In this document: positions 1-9,956 of the stretch, one piece after another
How the letters are laid out: every line of letters begins with the position of its first letter
Numbering within the stretch: the stretch's first letter is position 1
Assembly (NCBI GenBank): GCA_965228065.1
Contig: OZ245788.1
Span: 1,922,001-1,986,000 of the forward strand
Length of the DNA: 64,000 nt
DNA from: Sphingobium_A sp965228065
GTDB taxonomy: Bacteria > Pseudomonadota > Alphaproteobacteria > Sphingomonadales > Sphingomonadaceae
Direction: 5' to 3'
The notes under the pieces: model-generated
The model's input: the letters and a program-made list of their open reading frames with translations, nothing else
Databases searched by the model: none
Told to the model about the DNA's origin: nothing
Program-made: the position numbers and the translations under genes

Positions 1-1083
1 CTCGATCGAATCTATTATCGCGGTCCGACCAGCGATCATTATGACGGCGCGCGCTTCTTCAATCCCGATGGCGAGGATACGGTGCGTCCACCCACGGGCG
101 GCAGCCGTGGCGGCTTTCTGTACCGCTGGTTCCTGGGGCGCGACGATCGTCCAAGCTGGCCGGATGCGATTGCTGTCGGGCAGGCAAAGCCGGCGGCGCG
201 GGTCGAGGGCGATGCGATGGTCGCAACCTGGGTCGGCCATGCCACGGTGCTGGTGCAGACCCGCGGCCTCAATATCCTGACCGATCCGATCTGGAGCGAC
301 GTGGCGGGGCCGTTCAATCTTGCGGGGCCCAGGCGGGTCGCGGCGCCGGGCATCCGGTTCGAGGATCTGCCGAAGATCGATCTCGTCGTCGTTAGCCACA
401 ATCATTACGACCATATGGATCTGCCGACGCTCAAGCGGCTCTGGGATCGCGATCGTCCGAAGATCGTGACGAGCCGGGGCAACGATACGTTGATCCGCGG
501 CACCGGCGCCGAGGCGACCGCGCTCGACTGGGGCGGGCGGCTGAGCTTGAAGCCCGGCATCGACGTCGTGGTGACGCGCAACCATCATTGGGGCACTCGC
601 TGGGGCACCGATCGCAATCGGGCGCTCTGGTCCAGCTTCACCGTGACCCTGCCGGGCGGCAACATCTTCTTTGCGGGAGACACCGGGCCCGGCGACATGA
701 AATGGCCGACCGAAGCGGCGAAGCTCGGGCCGGTACGGCTGGCGATCCTGCCGATCGGCGCCTTCCGCTTCGAGCCGGGTCAGATGATGACGAGCAGCCA
801 TGTCGGTCCACGCGAGTCCGTGCAGGTGTTCTCGGCGCTCGGCGCGTCCTTCGGTCTGCCTATCCATTGGGGCACGTTCCGACTTTCCTACGAGGCGTAT
901 GATACGCCGCCGCAGATGCTCGACCTGTTCACTCGTTGCGCTGGCTATGCGCCCGGCACGTACCGACCTCGGCGGATCGGCTTGCCGGTCGCGGTGCCGC
1001 CCTATGCGACGCCGGCGCGCGCCTCGGTGATCGACGCGCGCGATTGTGCGGAAGGTTCGGCCGCGCTCAAGGCACTGAGATAA
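1..1083 (+). CDS. MBL-fold metallo-hydrolase, NAPE-PLD-like (5' end cut off)
   Basis: The reading frame is open from base 1, so the start lies upstream of the window; 360 residues are visible before the TAA. The metal-binding motif HNHYDH (about residues 133-138 of the visible part) is the beta-lactamase-fold HxHxDH signature. Further metal ligands are suggested by HHWGT, FAGDTG and the C-terminal PIHWGT. The opening SDHYDGARFFNP and the overall pattern match the UlaG/N-acylphosphatidylethanolamine phospholipase D-like branch, which hydrolyses phosphodiester or lactone-type bonds; the true substrate cannot be read from sequence. The 3' end overlaps the end of the convergent serine hydrolase by 17 bases. 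Confident for family, not for substrate. Confidence 0.88.
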   Translation, partial: LDRIYYRGPTSDHYDGARFFNPDGEDTVRPPTGGSRGGFLYRWFLGRDDRPSWPDAIAVGQAKPAARVEGDAMVATWVGHATVLVQTRGLNILTDPIWSDVAGPFNLAGPRRVAAPGIRFEDLPKIDLVVVSHNHYDHMDLPTLKRLWDRDRPKIVTSRGNDTLIRGTGAEATALDWGGRLSLKPGIDVVVTRNHHWGTRWGTDRNRALWSSFTVTLPGGNIFFAGDTGPGDMKWPTEAAKLGPVRLAILPIGAFRFEPGQMMTSSHVGPRESVQVFSALGASFGLPIHWGTFRLSYEAYDTPPQMLDLFTRCAGYAPGTYRPRRIGLPVAVPPYATPARASVIDARDCAEGSAALKALR

Positions 1084-2701
1084 GGCTCAGGGCGCGTCGG
1101 TGACGCGCTTGAACGCCATAGCCCGTCGAGAAGTCGAACCGGTCCATGCGCCCCTTGGGATCGCGCCGGAACTCAACGAAGAAATTGCGCGAGTCCATCT
1201 CATAGGGCCAGCGCGGACGCGCCTTGAACACATCGTAATTCCAATGCTCCAGATCGTAGCGATCGCGGCCCGCAGCGATGACGAGATTCCCGTTCTCCAG
1301 CGAGACCTTGGCGGTGCCGAATGCGCCATTGTCGGCGAAGCTGCCGGTATAGGCGTTGAGCGTCATGGACGGACTGGTTCCGGCGACGCGCGCCGCGACG
1401 ATCGCCTGTTGCGATGCGTCGCTGTCGGCGCGCTGCTTCAGCACGCGTGCGCGGAAACGGCCGCTCCAGTCGCGGTCGCCGATGCCCAGTGCCGCGTCGA
1501 TCGCCATTTGCGCGACCGCCAGCGGCATCGATGTTTCTTCGGAATTGGCAAGCGCGACGACGGCAATGCCGTCGTCGGGAAGAAAGACCATCCGGCTGCG
1601 GAAACCGTCGATGCCGCCCGAATGCGAGATCACCGTATGTCCGCGATAATCGTGCGTGTACCAGCCCATGGCGTAGCTGCGGAACCGGATGCGGTCTTCG
1701 CCATCGCCGGCAACCGCCACCCACTCGTCCGCCGATCCGACACCGCGCACCGGGGTCTGCGGGCTATGGGTTTCGTGAAGTGCTGCGGGTGACAGCAGCG
1801 CCTTCGCGCTCGAACGACCGTCGGAGAGCTGGAATTGCAGCCAGAGCGCCATGTCGTGCGCGCTGGTATTGATCCCCCCGGCGGGGGTCGCGGTTTCGTC
1901 CTCGTAGCGCCATGCGATCGGCCGCCAAGTGTCGGCCTGGCGAAGATGGGGTGAGGCTGCATTGGCGTCGGCCCGCGCGACCAGGCTGTCGGCATTGGTG
2001 CGCGTCATGCCCAAAGGCTTCCAGAAGCTGTCGGATGCATAGTCCTCCCACGCCTTGCCGGTGACGGTCGACACGACCTGGCCGAGCGCGGTGTAGCTGT
2101 CGGTCGTGTAGAGGAATTCCGAACGCAGCGGATGGACCTGGGGCAGGTAGCGGATGCGGCGAACATGATCGGCGCGGTCGAGGCTCGCGCGGCGGAAGGT
2201 GTATTCCGAACTGCCGATGCCGCTGCGCATGCTCAGCAGATCGCGCAACGTGACCTCGTCGGTGTCGCGGTCGCGCGGCATGCGGAACCAGGGCAGATAA
2301 CGGGTGACCGGTGCGTCCCAGGCGAGTTTTCCTTCGTCGACAAGCTTGGCGACGGTTGCCGACGCGAAGCTCTTGGTGAGGGATGCGATGCCGAATAGCG
2401 TCCGTGCGTCGACCGGCCTGGTCTCGCCGGCCTTGCGCACGCCGAAGCCGCGCTCGTGGACGATGCGCCCGTCGCGGACGATTGCGATGGCGAGGCCAGG
2501 CTGGTTCCACTCGCGCATCATCGCTTCGACCCTGGCGTCGAACGCGGCGGTATCGAATGCGCGGGCATCTGCCTGCGCCCGAACCGGTGGCGTGCCCTGC
2601 GCGAACAGCGCGCCCGGAACGACGGCGAGCGCGAGCGCAAGGCAAGCGCTCAATGTGGGCCGGGCAAGCCGTGTGGAACCGATGGCGAGAGATGCGATCA
2701 T
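1067..2701 (-). CDS. Secreted beta-lactamase-fold serine hydrolase
   Basis: A 544-residue protein with a signal peptide (hydrophobic stretch at about residues 16-33 ending in GALFA). The serine-beta-lactamase/PBP-like domain shows the SxxK nucleophile motif SLTK at about residue 107 and a HSGG third motif in VISHSGGIDGF. The usual second motif Y-x-N appears as YTT, so the catalytic Asn position is Thr. A C-terminal extension of about 130 residues after the catalytic domain resembles the DUF3471-type tail of many such hydrolases. Family members are D-amino acid peptidases, esterases or amidases rather than true beta-lactamases. I chose ATG at 2701; an in-frame GTG lies 12 bases upstream. It is divergent from the acylase gene, with about 160 bases between. 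Confidence 0.85.
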   Translation of the reverse strand: MIASLAIGSTRLARPTLSACLALALAVVPGALFAQGTPPVRAQADARAFDTAAFDARVEAMMREWNQPGLAIAIVRDGRIVHERGFGVRKAGETRPVDARTLFGIASLTKSFASATVAKLVDEGKLAWDAPVTRYLPWFRMPRDRDTDEVTLRDLLSMRSGIGSSEYTFRRASLDRADHVRRIRYLPQVHPLRSEFLYTTDSYTALGQVVSTVTGKAWEDYASDSFWKPLGMTRTNADSLVARADANAASPHLRQADTWRPIAWRYEDETATPAGGINTSAHDMALWLQFQLSDGRSSAKALLSPAALHETHSPQTPVRGVGSADEWVAVAGDGEDRIRFRSYAMGWYTHDYRGHTVISHSGGIDGFRSRMVFLPDDGIAVVALANSEETSMPLAVAQMAIDAALGIGDRDWSGRFRARVLKQRADSDASQQAIVAARVAGTSPSMTLNAYTGSFADNGAFGTAKVSLENGNLVIAAGRDRYDLEHWNYDVFKARPRWPYEMDSRNFFVEFRRDPKGRMDRFDFSTGYGVQARHRRALSLISVP

Positions 2702-2861
2702 GCGGGGGGACACTCTAAGGTTGGAGAGCGGGGATTGGAGAACGGAACGAATGGGACGGCGACCATGCCCGCATTACGCATCGGCATAAATGCCCAAAAG
2801 CGCTGCGTCTTCGATGAAAGCGCGGATTTACTTTGGCCAATGGCTCTGATCTATCCATGTC

Positions 2862-5213
2862 ATGCACCGCACCACGATCCGCAGCGGCCTGGCCGCTCTC
2901 CTCCTCTCGGCCATGGCCTGTCTGCACGCGCAGGTCGCTTTCGCCCGTTCGGCGCCCGGACGTCCGACGGACGTCTCGATCGTGCGCACCGCTTATGGCG
3001 TACCGCATATCACGGCGTCCGATTGGCGAGGCCTGGGTTACGGCTATGGCTATGTCGCGGCGGAGGATAATCTGTGCATCCTCGCCGATGCTTTCGTCAC
3101 CTTTCGCGGCGAACGATCCCGCTATTTCGGCGGCACAGCCCGGCGCGGCAGGGGCAGCACGCTCGGCACGCCGGTCAATCTCGAATCCGATTTCTTCTTT
3201 CGCCAGGTTGCCGACGACGCACAGATTGCGCGCTTCCGCACGGCGCAGCCGGCCGATCTCGACGCGCTCGTAGCGGGTTATGCGACAGGTTACAGCCGCT
3301 ACGTCGGAGAGCTGCGCGGCGGCGGCCATGCCGGCCGCCATCTCGAATGCCGCAACGCCGAATGGCTGACCACTGCGACCGCGGAGGATATCTATCGCCG
3401 GCTCTACGCGCTCTCGCTCACCGCCAGTTCGATCAATTTCATCGAGGCGATCGGCAGTGCCCAGCCGCCTGCCAAGACGACCGCGGCTGCCGCCGGACCT
3501 GCCGCGCAACTCGCCTGGACCCTGCCGGCCGAACGCGATGCCGATCTCGGCAGCAACATGTACGGCTTCGGCAGTGAGGCGACGGGCACCAAGCACGGGC
3601 TGCTGCTCGGCAATCCGCACTGGTATTGGAAAAGCGTTGATCGCTTCCAGCAGGTGCATCTGAAGATCCCCGGCAAGATCGACGTGCAGGGCGTCTCGAT
3701 CGTCGGGGTGCCGGTGATTCAGGTCGGCTACAATCGCGATGTTGCCTGGAGCCACACCGTGTCGACCGCGGCGCGCTTCACGCTCTACAAGCTCAAGCTC
3801 GTCGAAGGCGACCCGACCGCCTATCTCTATGACGGCAAGGTCCGGCGGATGACGTCACGGCCGATCACGGTGCAGGTGAAGGACGATGACGGCAGCATCC
3901 GCACCGTCACGCGCACGCTGTATCGTTCGCATTACGGATCGATGCTGGCGACCGGCTGGACGGGCACCGAGGCGCTGACCATCCGCGACGTCAATGCCGA
4001 CAATATGCGCCTCTATCGCAACTGGCTGCGCCTCGATCGTGCGAAGAACCTGGACGATTTCATCCGCATCCAGCGTGAGGAGGTCGCGATCCCATGGGTC
4101 AACACCGTCGCGGTCGGCCGCAATGACAATCGCGCCTGGTATGCCGATATCGGCGCGATCCCCAATGTCGGCGACGCCAAGCGCACGGCCTGCGGTGTCG
4201 GCAAGGCGACGCTCGACGGCTCGCGCTCCGAATGCGAGTGGGACAATGATGCCGACAGCCCGCAGCCCGGCACGCTCGGCATCTCGAAGCTGCCCTCGAT
4301 CGAGCGCCGCGATTACGTCGCGAACATGAATGACAGCTTCTGGCTGGCCAATCCCGCTGCGCCGCTGACCGGCTATCCCGCGATCATCGGCGCGGCCGAC
4401 ACCGAACAGTCGATGCGCACGCGCATGGGCCATCGCCTGGCGCAGGAACGCCTGACCGGAACCGACGGACTGGCCGGCAAGGGTGTGACCAGCGAGAGTC
4501 TGCGTGAGATCACGCTCAACAGCCGCAACATGACCGCTGAGCTGTTTCTCGACGATGTCCTGAACGGTCCCTGCAAGAAGCGCGTCGTGAAGCTTGCCGC
4601 GACCGGCACCGACATCGACGTGACCAAAGCGTGCGCGGTGCTTGCCGGCTGGGACCGGCGCGGCAATGTCGATTCGGTCGGTGCCCATATCTGGGACCGG
4701 TTCTGGGACGAACTGAAGGATGTTCCGGCGGACGTCCGCTACGTCACGCCATTCGATCCGAAGCGACCGGTCGAGACCCCGCGCGGGCTGCGCGCCGACG
4801 CACCCGCGGTCGAGCAGGCCTTTGCCGCCGCGGTGCGCGTGGTGCAGGCCAGCCCGATCCCGCTCGACGCGCCGCGCGCCGCCTATCAATATCTCACCAA
4901 TGCCGACGGCACGAAGATTCCGCTTGCCGGGGGCTGCGGGCCGCAGGGCTATTTCACGATTGTCTGCACCCAGATCACCGAACAGGGACCGGTCGGTAAC
5001 GTCCATGGCAACAGCTACATCCAGGTGGTCGGTTTCGACGATGCCGGGGTGGTGCCCTACACGCTGGAGGTCCCCTCCCAGTCGACCGATCCAGCCTCGC
5101 CCTGGTATCGCGATTATACCAAGGCCTATTCGGAAGAACGCTGGAACCGCGTGCCCTTCACCGACAGCGAGGTGCAGGCGGCTGCGGTGGACAGGGTGAA
5201 GCTGGTGCAATGA
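2862..5213 (+). CDS. Penicillin acylase family Ntn-hydrolase
   Basis: A 783-residue exported precursor (signal peptide about residues 1-29, ending AFA-R). The family cleaves itself to expose an N-terminal nucleophile. Here the junction is visible as DLG|SNMYGFG, with Ser231 the predicted new N-terminus of the beta chain, followed by the conserved GNPHW segment. The alpha chain begins with the conserved RTAYGVPHI and GYGYVAAEDN motifs. Members hydrolyse amide bonds in penicillins, N-acyl-homoserine lactones, aculeacin-type lipopeptides or cyclic imides; length and motifs fit the AHL/aculeacin acylase side better than classic penicillin G acylase. It lies just upstream of the FecI/FecR/receptor genes in the same orientation, which suggests it acts on a compound that system senses. 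Substrate unknown. Confidence 0.9.
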   Translation: MHRTTIRSGLAALLLSAMACLHAQVAFARSAPGRPTDVSIVRTAYGVPHITASDWRGLGYGYGYVAAEDNLCILADAFVTFRGERSRYFGGTARRGRGSTLGTPVNLESDFFFRQVADDAQIARFRTAQPADLDALVAGYATGYSRYVGELRGGGHAGRHLECRNAEWLTTATAEDIYRRLYALSLTASSINFIEAIGSAQPPAKTTAAAAGPAAQLAWTLPAERDADLGSNMYGFGSEATGTKHGLLLGNPHWYWKSVDRFQQVHLKIPGKIDVQGVSIVGVPVIQVGYNRDVAWSHTVSTAARFTLYKLKLVEGDPTAYLYDGKVRRMTSRPITVQVKDDDGSIRTVTRTLYRSHYGSMLATGWTGTEALTIRDVNADNMRLYRNWLRLDRAKNLDDFIRIQREEVAIPWVNTVAVGRNDNRAWYADIGAIPNVGDAKRTACGVGKATLDGSRSECEWDNDADSPQPGTLGISKLPSIERRDYVANMNDSFWLANPAAPLTGYPAIIGAADTEQSMRTRMGHRLAQERLTGTDGLAGKGVTSESLREITLNSRNMTAELFLDDVLNGPCKKRVVKLAATGTDIDVTKACAVLAGWDRRGNVDSVGAHIWDRFWDELKDVPADVRYVTPFDPKRPVETPRGLRADAPAVEQAFAAAVRVVQASPIPLDAPRAAYQYLTNADGTKIPLAGGCGPQGYFTIVCTQITEQGPVGNVHGNSYIQVVGFDDAGVVPYTLEVPSQSTDPASPWYRDYTKAYSEERWNRVPFTDSEVQAAAVDRVKLVQ

Positions 5214-5377
5214 TCGTCGGCCTGGGTGGGCCGTATCACGACCTGTTCGGACGATGCGTTCGGCGTCGATGTCGTCCGGACGGGGACGCATGTCGATTTT
5301 CATTACACGCAATTCGCGCCCGATTGTCCTGACGCCTATCTGAGCTTTTATGCGCGAGGCATGACCCGACCGGCGAT

Positions 5378-5950
5378 ATGGTTGATGATGAAACCCTTGA
5401 AGACTGGTTCTCCCGGGAGGTGCTGCCTCTCGAACGGTCTTTGACGCATTTCATCCGGCAGAACTGGAGGGTGGCGGACGACGTGATCGACCTGAGACAT
5501 GATGTCTATGAACTGGCGATCGGCAGCGCGCGCACCGCGCTGCCCGCGAACACGCGTCCATTTCTCTACACCATTGCACGCAACCATCTGATCAACTGTT
5601 CGAAGCGCGCCAAGATCGTTTCGTTCGATCTGGTCGCCGATCTGGAAACGGTGGATCAGGACGTCGATCTCTCCGCGACAGAGCGGCATCTGAGTGCGCG
5701 CGAAACGCTGCGCCAGGTTCAGGCCGGGCTTGATCGCCTGTCGCCACGCGTTCGGGAGATCGTCCGCCTGCGGAAGATCGAAGGGCTGGATACGCAGGAA
5801 ACCGCCGATCGCCTCGGTGTCGGAATCGATGCGGTGAAACAGCAGCTTTCGATGGGCATGCTGGCACTGGCCGATTTCATGCTCGGCGGATCGGGCAAGA
5901 TCGTGCGGCCCCAATTTTCCCGGCGACGGAACAGGACGGGCAAGTCATGA
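5378..5950 (+). CDS. FecI-type ECF RNA polymerase sigma factor
   Basis: A 190-residue sigma-70 family protein with only regions 2 and 4. Region 2 covers about residues 20-85 (including FLYTIARNHLINCSKR). Region 4 covers about residues 115-165, with a helix-turn-helix around LDTQETADRLGVGIDAVKQQ. FecI-like factors are held by a FecR partner and released when a TonB-dependent receptor binds its ligand. The stop overlaps the start of the FecR gene in an ATGA, so the two are translationally coupled. A 20-residue basic tail (RRRNRTGKS) follows region 4. The start at 5378 has only a weak ribosome binding site. The likely target is the receptor promoter just downstream. Confidence 0.9.
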   Translation: MVDDETLEDWFSREVLPLERSLTHFIRQNWRVADDVIDLRHDVYELAIGSARTALPANTRPFLYTIARNHLINCSKRAKIVSFDLVADLETVDQDVDLSATERHLSARETLRQVQAGLDRLSPRVREIVRLRKIEGLDTQETADRLGVGIDAVKQQLSMGMLALADFMLGGSGKIVRPQFSRRRNRTGKS

Positions 5951-6915
5951 GCCGCGCCCAGCACGCCGCACAGGCCGCCGCAGACTGGATCATCCGTCGG
6001 GAGGACGGGCAATGGTCCGACGCCGACCAGGCCGATTTCGATGCCTGGCTGTCGGCGTCCGACGGCAACAGAGCGGCCTATTGGCGGCTGAAGCACAGTT
6101 GGCGGCAGGCGGATCGAATCGGCGCGCTGGGGCAGGAAGTTCCGATCGCGCCGGTTGATCGCACCGCGATGACGCGCTGGTGGAAACCGCTGGCGGCCGC
6201 GGCCTCGATCGTTGCGATCGTCGGCACCGCGACCATCGCCACCGGCCCATGGCGAAATCCGCCCGTCCAGGTTGCGCAGTCGACCTATGGCACCGCAACC
6301 GGTGGCCATCGTCGCGTGGCGCTGACCGACGGCAGTACGGTCGAACTCAACACCCGAACGCGCTTGCGCACGGCGTTGACGCGCGACAGGCGAGAGGTGT
6401 GGCTCGATCGGGGCGAGGCCTATTTCGAGGTTGCGCATATCGCCGACCGCCCGTTCGTCGTCCATGCCGGCAGCCGGACGGTCACGGTGCTGGGCACGAA
6501 ATTCTCGGTGCGGCGCGATGGCGAGAAAGTGACGGTCTCGGTCGTGGAGGGGCGTGTGCGCGTCGCCGATATCGACCAGGCATCGGTGCCGGCCGCGGTG
6601 ATCTCGGCGGGCGATGTGGCGATCGCACAGGGCCCTTCGACCTTGTTCACCGAGAAATCCGAGCAGCGTGTGGCCGGCGCGCTTGCCTGGCGATCGGGGA
6701 CACTCACCTTCGACAAGTCGCCGCTGTCCGACGTCGCGGCGGAGTTTAATCGCTATAATCGCAAGGCGATCATCGTGAAGGATCCCGAGACCGCGGCGAT
6801 CCGCATCGGCGGCTCCTTTCCCGCAGAAAAGCCCGAAATATTCGTCCGTCTTCTGCGCGATGCCTATGGCCTTACGGTCGAGACGACCGACGATTCCATG
6901 ATTGTTTCGAATTGA
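5947..6915 (+). CDS. FecR-family anti-sigma factor
   Basis: A 322-residue inner-membrane signal transducer. The N-terminal DUF4880-type cytoplasmic domain (about residues 8-50, with FDAWLSASDGNRAAYWRL) binds the sigma factor. A single membrane segment follows at about residues 79-97 (PLAAAASIVAIVGTATIA). The periplasmic FecR domain spans about 110-205. The C-terminal STN-like DUF4974 part, about 240-320, contacts the receptor's signalling domain. It overlaps the sigma factor gene by four bases and precedes the receptor gene by 81 bases. The three together form a complete cell-surface signalling unit. Confidence 0.92.
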   Translation: MSRAQHAAQAAADWIIRREDGQWSDADQADFDAWLSASDGNRAAYWRLKHSWRQADRIGALGQEVPIAPVDRTAMTRWWKPLAAAASIVAIVGTATIATGPWRNPPVQVAQSTYGTATGGHRRVALTDGSTVELNTRTRLRTALTRDRREVWLDRGEAYFEVAHIADRPFVVHAGSRTVTVLGTKFSVRRDGEKVTVSVVEGRVRVADIDQASVPAAVISAGDVAIAQGPSTLFTEKSEQRVAGALAWRSGTLTFDKSPLSDVAAEFNRYNRKAIIVKDPETAAIRIGGSFPAEKPEIFVRLLRDAYGLTVETTDDSMIVSN

Positions 6916-6996
6916 TGGCATTACACCGATATCGGGTTTGATTGTCCTCCCCGCTGACAGGCTCACGACAGAGCCGGGCTGATGGGGGAAACGGGA

Positions 6997-9939
6997 ATGA
7001 TGAATACCAAGCTGGCCTATGCCTTGGCGTGCGGCGTCTGTGTGGCGGCGATATCGTCTCCCGCGCATGCGCAGGTTCGTTCCTACGATATCCCGTCGGG
7101 CAGCCTGAAGGTCGCGCTCGACACCTATGCCAGGCAGTCGGGCCGCCCGATCATCTACAAGGCCGATCAGGTCCGGGGGTTCCGCTCGCCGGGCGCGAAG
7201 GGCGCGCTGTCCGCCGACGCTGCGCTGGATTCGTTGCTCGCCGGGACCGCGTTCCGCGGCAAGCCGGACAGTTCCGGCGCGGTCGCGATCGTGTCTGCGG
7301 CGTCTCGGGAGATGCAGCCCCCGGGGGAAGCCGAGGCCGGAAGCGCCCCGGCGGACGATGAGAGCGCTACGATCATCGTCACCGGATCGCGCGTGGATCG
7401 CAAGGGGTTCCAGGCGCCGACCCCGGTGACCGTGCTCGGCCAGGCGGAAATCCGGCAGGGCGATCGCACCAATATTGCGCTGTTGTTGAACGACCAGCCG
7501 GCGTTCCGGGCAACGACCACGCCGACGACGACACCCGCGAACACGAACAGCGGTACATCGCTCGTCGACCTTCGCGGCCTCGGCTTTCAGCGGACGCTGA
7601 CATTGCTCAACAGCCGCCGTTTCATCGGCAGTTCCGATCTCAGCTCGATTCCGATGGGCCTTGTCCAGCGGGTGGAAGTGGTCACCGGCGGTGCATCGGC
7701 GGACTGGGGATCGGGCGCGGTCGCCGGTGTCGTCAACATCATCCTCAACGACAAGTTCAGCGGGCTGACGGTCGCCGCCGATACCGGCGTTTCCTCGCGG
7801 GGTGATGCGGCGCGGTACAATGTGAATGCGACCTATGGCACCGGCTTCGCCGACGGCCGCGGCCATTTCATCGCGGCTGCCGGCTATTTCAGGGATCGGG
7901 GTGCCTTCGGTCGCGGCGATGGCAGCCGCCCCAATATGGATTCGACGCTGTTCACGAGCAGTGCGGGGCAGGTCTCGCTCCAGAACAACGTCAATCTGAC
8001 CAATACCGCTCCCGGTGGCCTGGTTCGCACCGGCCCGTTCGCCGGAAATGTGTTCAACAGTGACGGCACGCTTTCCCCGATCACCTTGGGCAATCCGAGC
8101 AATGCGACGCAGACCGTGGGCGGCAGCACTCTCAATGTAAGCGACTATTATGCGGTCTCGTCCCCTTACGAGCGCTACAACGCCTATGCGCGCGCCAGTT
8201 TCGAAATCAGCCCGGCCGCGAAACTCTGGGTCGACGCGAATTTCAATCGCGTGGAATCGCAATTCGGCTTCTTCCCCGAAAATGCTGCGCTGACGATCCA
8301 GCGCGACAATGCCTTTCTTTCGCCGCAGCTCAGGACTGCGCTCGGCGCCGCCACCAGCTTCACCATCGGCCGTCTGCTCGACGATATCGGGCCGTCGAAG
8401 ATGTTCAGCTTCGCCTATCGGCGCGACATGCTGGACATCGGCTTCGGCCTCGACGGGGATCTGGGCGGCGGCTGGAGCTACAGCGCCTATTTCGACCATG
8501 GCCGCTTCATGAATACGGAGACGCCGACGAACCAGCGGATCACCGCGAACTTCAATCTTGCCGTGGATGCGGTGATCAGCCCCACCACCGGGCAGGCGAT
8601 CTGTCGCATCGCGCTGACGGATCCGTCCACCGCCTGTCGCCCGCTGAACCTTCTTGGGTCGAACAACGCGTCGGCGGCGGCGATCGCTTATGCATTCGGC
8701 AATGCTCGGCAGCGGTCGGTCACGCAGCTCGATGCCGGCGGAGTGACGCTTCGCGGCAATCCCTTCTCCACCTGGGCGGGACCTGTTTCGGTGGCTGTCG
8801 GCGTGGAGGCGCGGCGTCAGGGCACGAAGACGACATATATCGATCCGCTGTCGCCCACCCGTGCGTTCAGTCTCGACAATCGTTTCCCGCTCAATGGCGA
8901 TTTCGACGTGAAGGAGGGCTTTGCCGTCGCGGTCGTTCCCGTGCTGAACGTGGAGGGGGCCGCAGTCGCCGAGCTGAATGGTGCCGCGCGCTATAGTGAC
9001 TATAGCAACAGCGGCGGTATCTGGTCGTGGAAGGCCGGTGGCACGCTCCGCCTGTTCGACGATCTCCGCCTGCGCGGCGTCTACTCGCGCGACATCCGTT
9101 CACCGGGTATCGCCGAGCTGTTTGCGGTGCAGTCGATCAGCATTCCGACGGTCATCGATCCGTTCCGCAACAACACCTCGGTGCTCGTCACGCGCTACAC
9201 AGGCGGCAATCCGGATCTGAAGCCCGAAATCTCGCATACGCTCAGCTATGGCGGATCCTATTCGCCGCGCTTCGTGCCGGGGCTGAGTTTCTCGATCGAT
9301 TATTATTCGATCAAGATCGCCGACGTCATCGGCACCATTTCCGCGCAGGACGCAATCAACCGCTGCTTCGCCGGCTTCCAGCCAGCCTGTGCGACCATCG
9401 TCCGCGATGGATCGGGCGTGATCACCACATTGTACGGAACCCAGGTCAACCTGGCATCCTACAAGACCGATGGCATCGATTTCGACCTGGCCTATCGCAT
9501 GCCTTTCGAGAAGCTTGTCAGTGGCGCCCCCGGATCATTGCGGTTCCGCTTGCTGGCGTCTTACGTGAACAAGCTGATCATCAACGATGGCGTGAACACC
9601 TATGATCGTGCCGGTGATGTCGGCGACAATGCGGGTTTCACGACCCCGAAATGGAAGGCGACCGCCAGCGTCGGATATGAGTCCGACAGTTTCATGTTCG
9701 ACACGCGCGTGCGTTATGTCGGCGGCGGCAAATTCAATCACCTGCAGCCGATCGTGAACAACGACGTGTCCAGCCGGACTTATGTCGACTTCAACGTCCA
9801 GTATAATATCGGCAATTTCTCGATCTATGGCGCGGTTGCCAACGCCTTCGATCGTGATCCGCCCTACGTCACCTTCACCTCGGCGATCTACGACGTGATC
9901 GGCCGTTACGTATCGGGCGGCGTCAAGCTGAAGTTCTGA
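6997..9939 (+). CDS. TonB-dependent outer-membrane receptor with STN signalling domain
   Basis: A 980-residue receptor. A signal peptide (MMNTKLAYALACGVCVAAIS, ending AHAQ) is followed by an STN (secretin/TonB N-terminal) domain at about residues 27-95. That domain marks a transducer receptor able to signal to FecR. Next come the plug domain (from about 125, with TIIVTGSRV and later VEVVTGGASADWG) and a beta-barrel ending in VKLKF with the terminal aromatic residue needed for outer-membrane assembly. I chose ATG 6997 because GGGGGAA at 6984-6990 is correctly spaced; an ATG at 6982 is in frame but lacks a site. The ligand is unknown. Neighbouring hydrolases argue for an organic substrate rather than only iron, which is inference. 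Confidence 0.93.
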   Translation: MMNTKLAYALACGVCVAAISSPAHAQVRSYDIPSGSLKVALDTYARQSGRPIIYKADQVRGFRSPGAKGALSADAALDSLLAGTAFRGKPDSSGAVAIVSAASREMQPPGEAEAGSAPADDESATIIVTGSRVDRKGFQAPTPVTVLGQAEIRQGDRTNIALLLNDQPAFRATTTPTTTPANTNSGTSLVDLRGLGFQRTLTLLNSRRFIGSSDLSSIPMGLVQRVEVVTGGASADWGSGAVAGVVNIILNDKFSGLTVAADTGVSSRGDAARYNVNATYGTGFADGRGHFIAAAGYFRDRGAFGRGDGSRPNMDSTLFTSSAGQVSLQNNVNLTNTAPGGLVRTGPFAGNVFNSDGTLSPITLGNPSNATQTVGGSTLNVSDYYAVSSPYERYNAYARASFEISPAAKLWVDANFNRVESQFGFFPENAALTIQRDNAFLSPQLRTALGAATSFTIGRLLDDIGPSKMFSFAYRRDMLDIGFGLDGDLGGGWSYSAYFDHGRFMNTETPTNQRITANFNLAVDAVISPTTGQAICRIALTDPSTACRPLNLLGSNNASAAAIAYAFGNARQRSVTQLDAGGVTLRGNPFSTWAGPVSVAVGVEARRQGTKTTYIDPLSPTRAFSLDNRFPLNGDFDVKEGFAVAVVPVLNVEGAAVAELNGAARYSDYSNSGGIWSWKAGGTLRLFDDLRLRGVYSRDIRSPGIAELFAVQSISIPTVIDPFRNNTSVLVTRYTGGNPDLKPEISHTLSYGGSYSPRFVPGLSFSIDYYSIKIADVIGTISAQDAINRCFAGFQPACATIVRDGSGVITTLYGTQVNLASYKTDGIDFDLAYRMPFEKLVSGAPGSLRFRLLASYVNKLIINDGVNTYDRAGDVGDNAGFTTPKWKATASVGYESDSFMFDTRVRYVGGGKFNHLQPIVNNDVSSRTYVDFNVQYNIGNFSIYGAVANAFDRDPPYVTFTSAIYDVIGRYVSGGVKLKF

Positions 9940-9956
9940 AATCGACGGGTACGGTG

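Noticed and set aside
5226..5454. Short overlapping open frames on both strands between the acylase and the sigma factor
   Set aside because: No conserved motif or ribosome binding site; they overlap the sigma factor start and look like chance frames.
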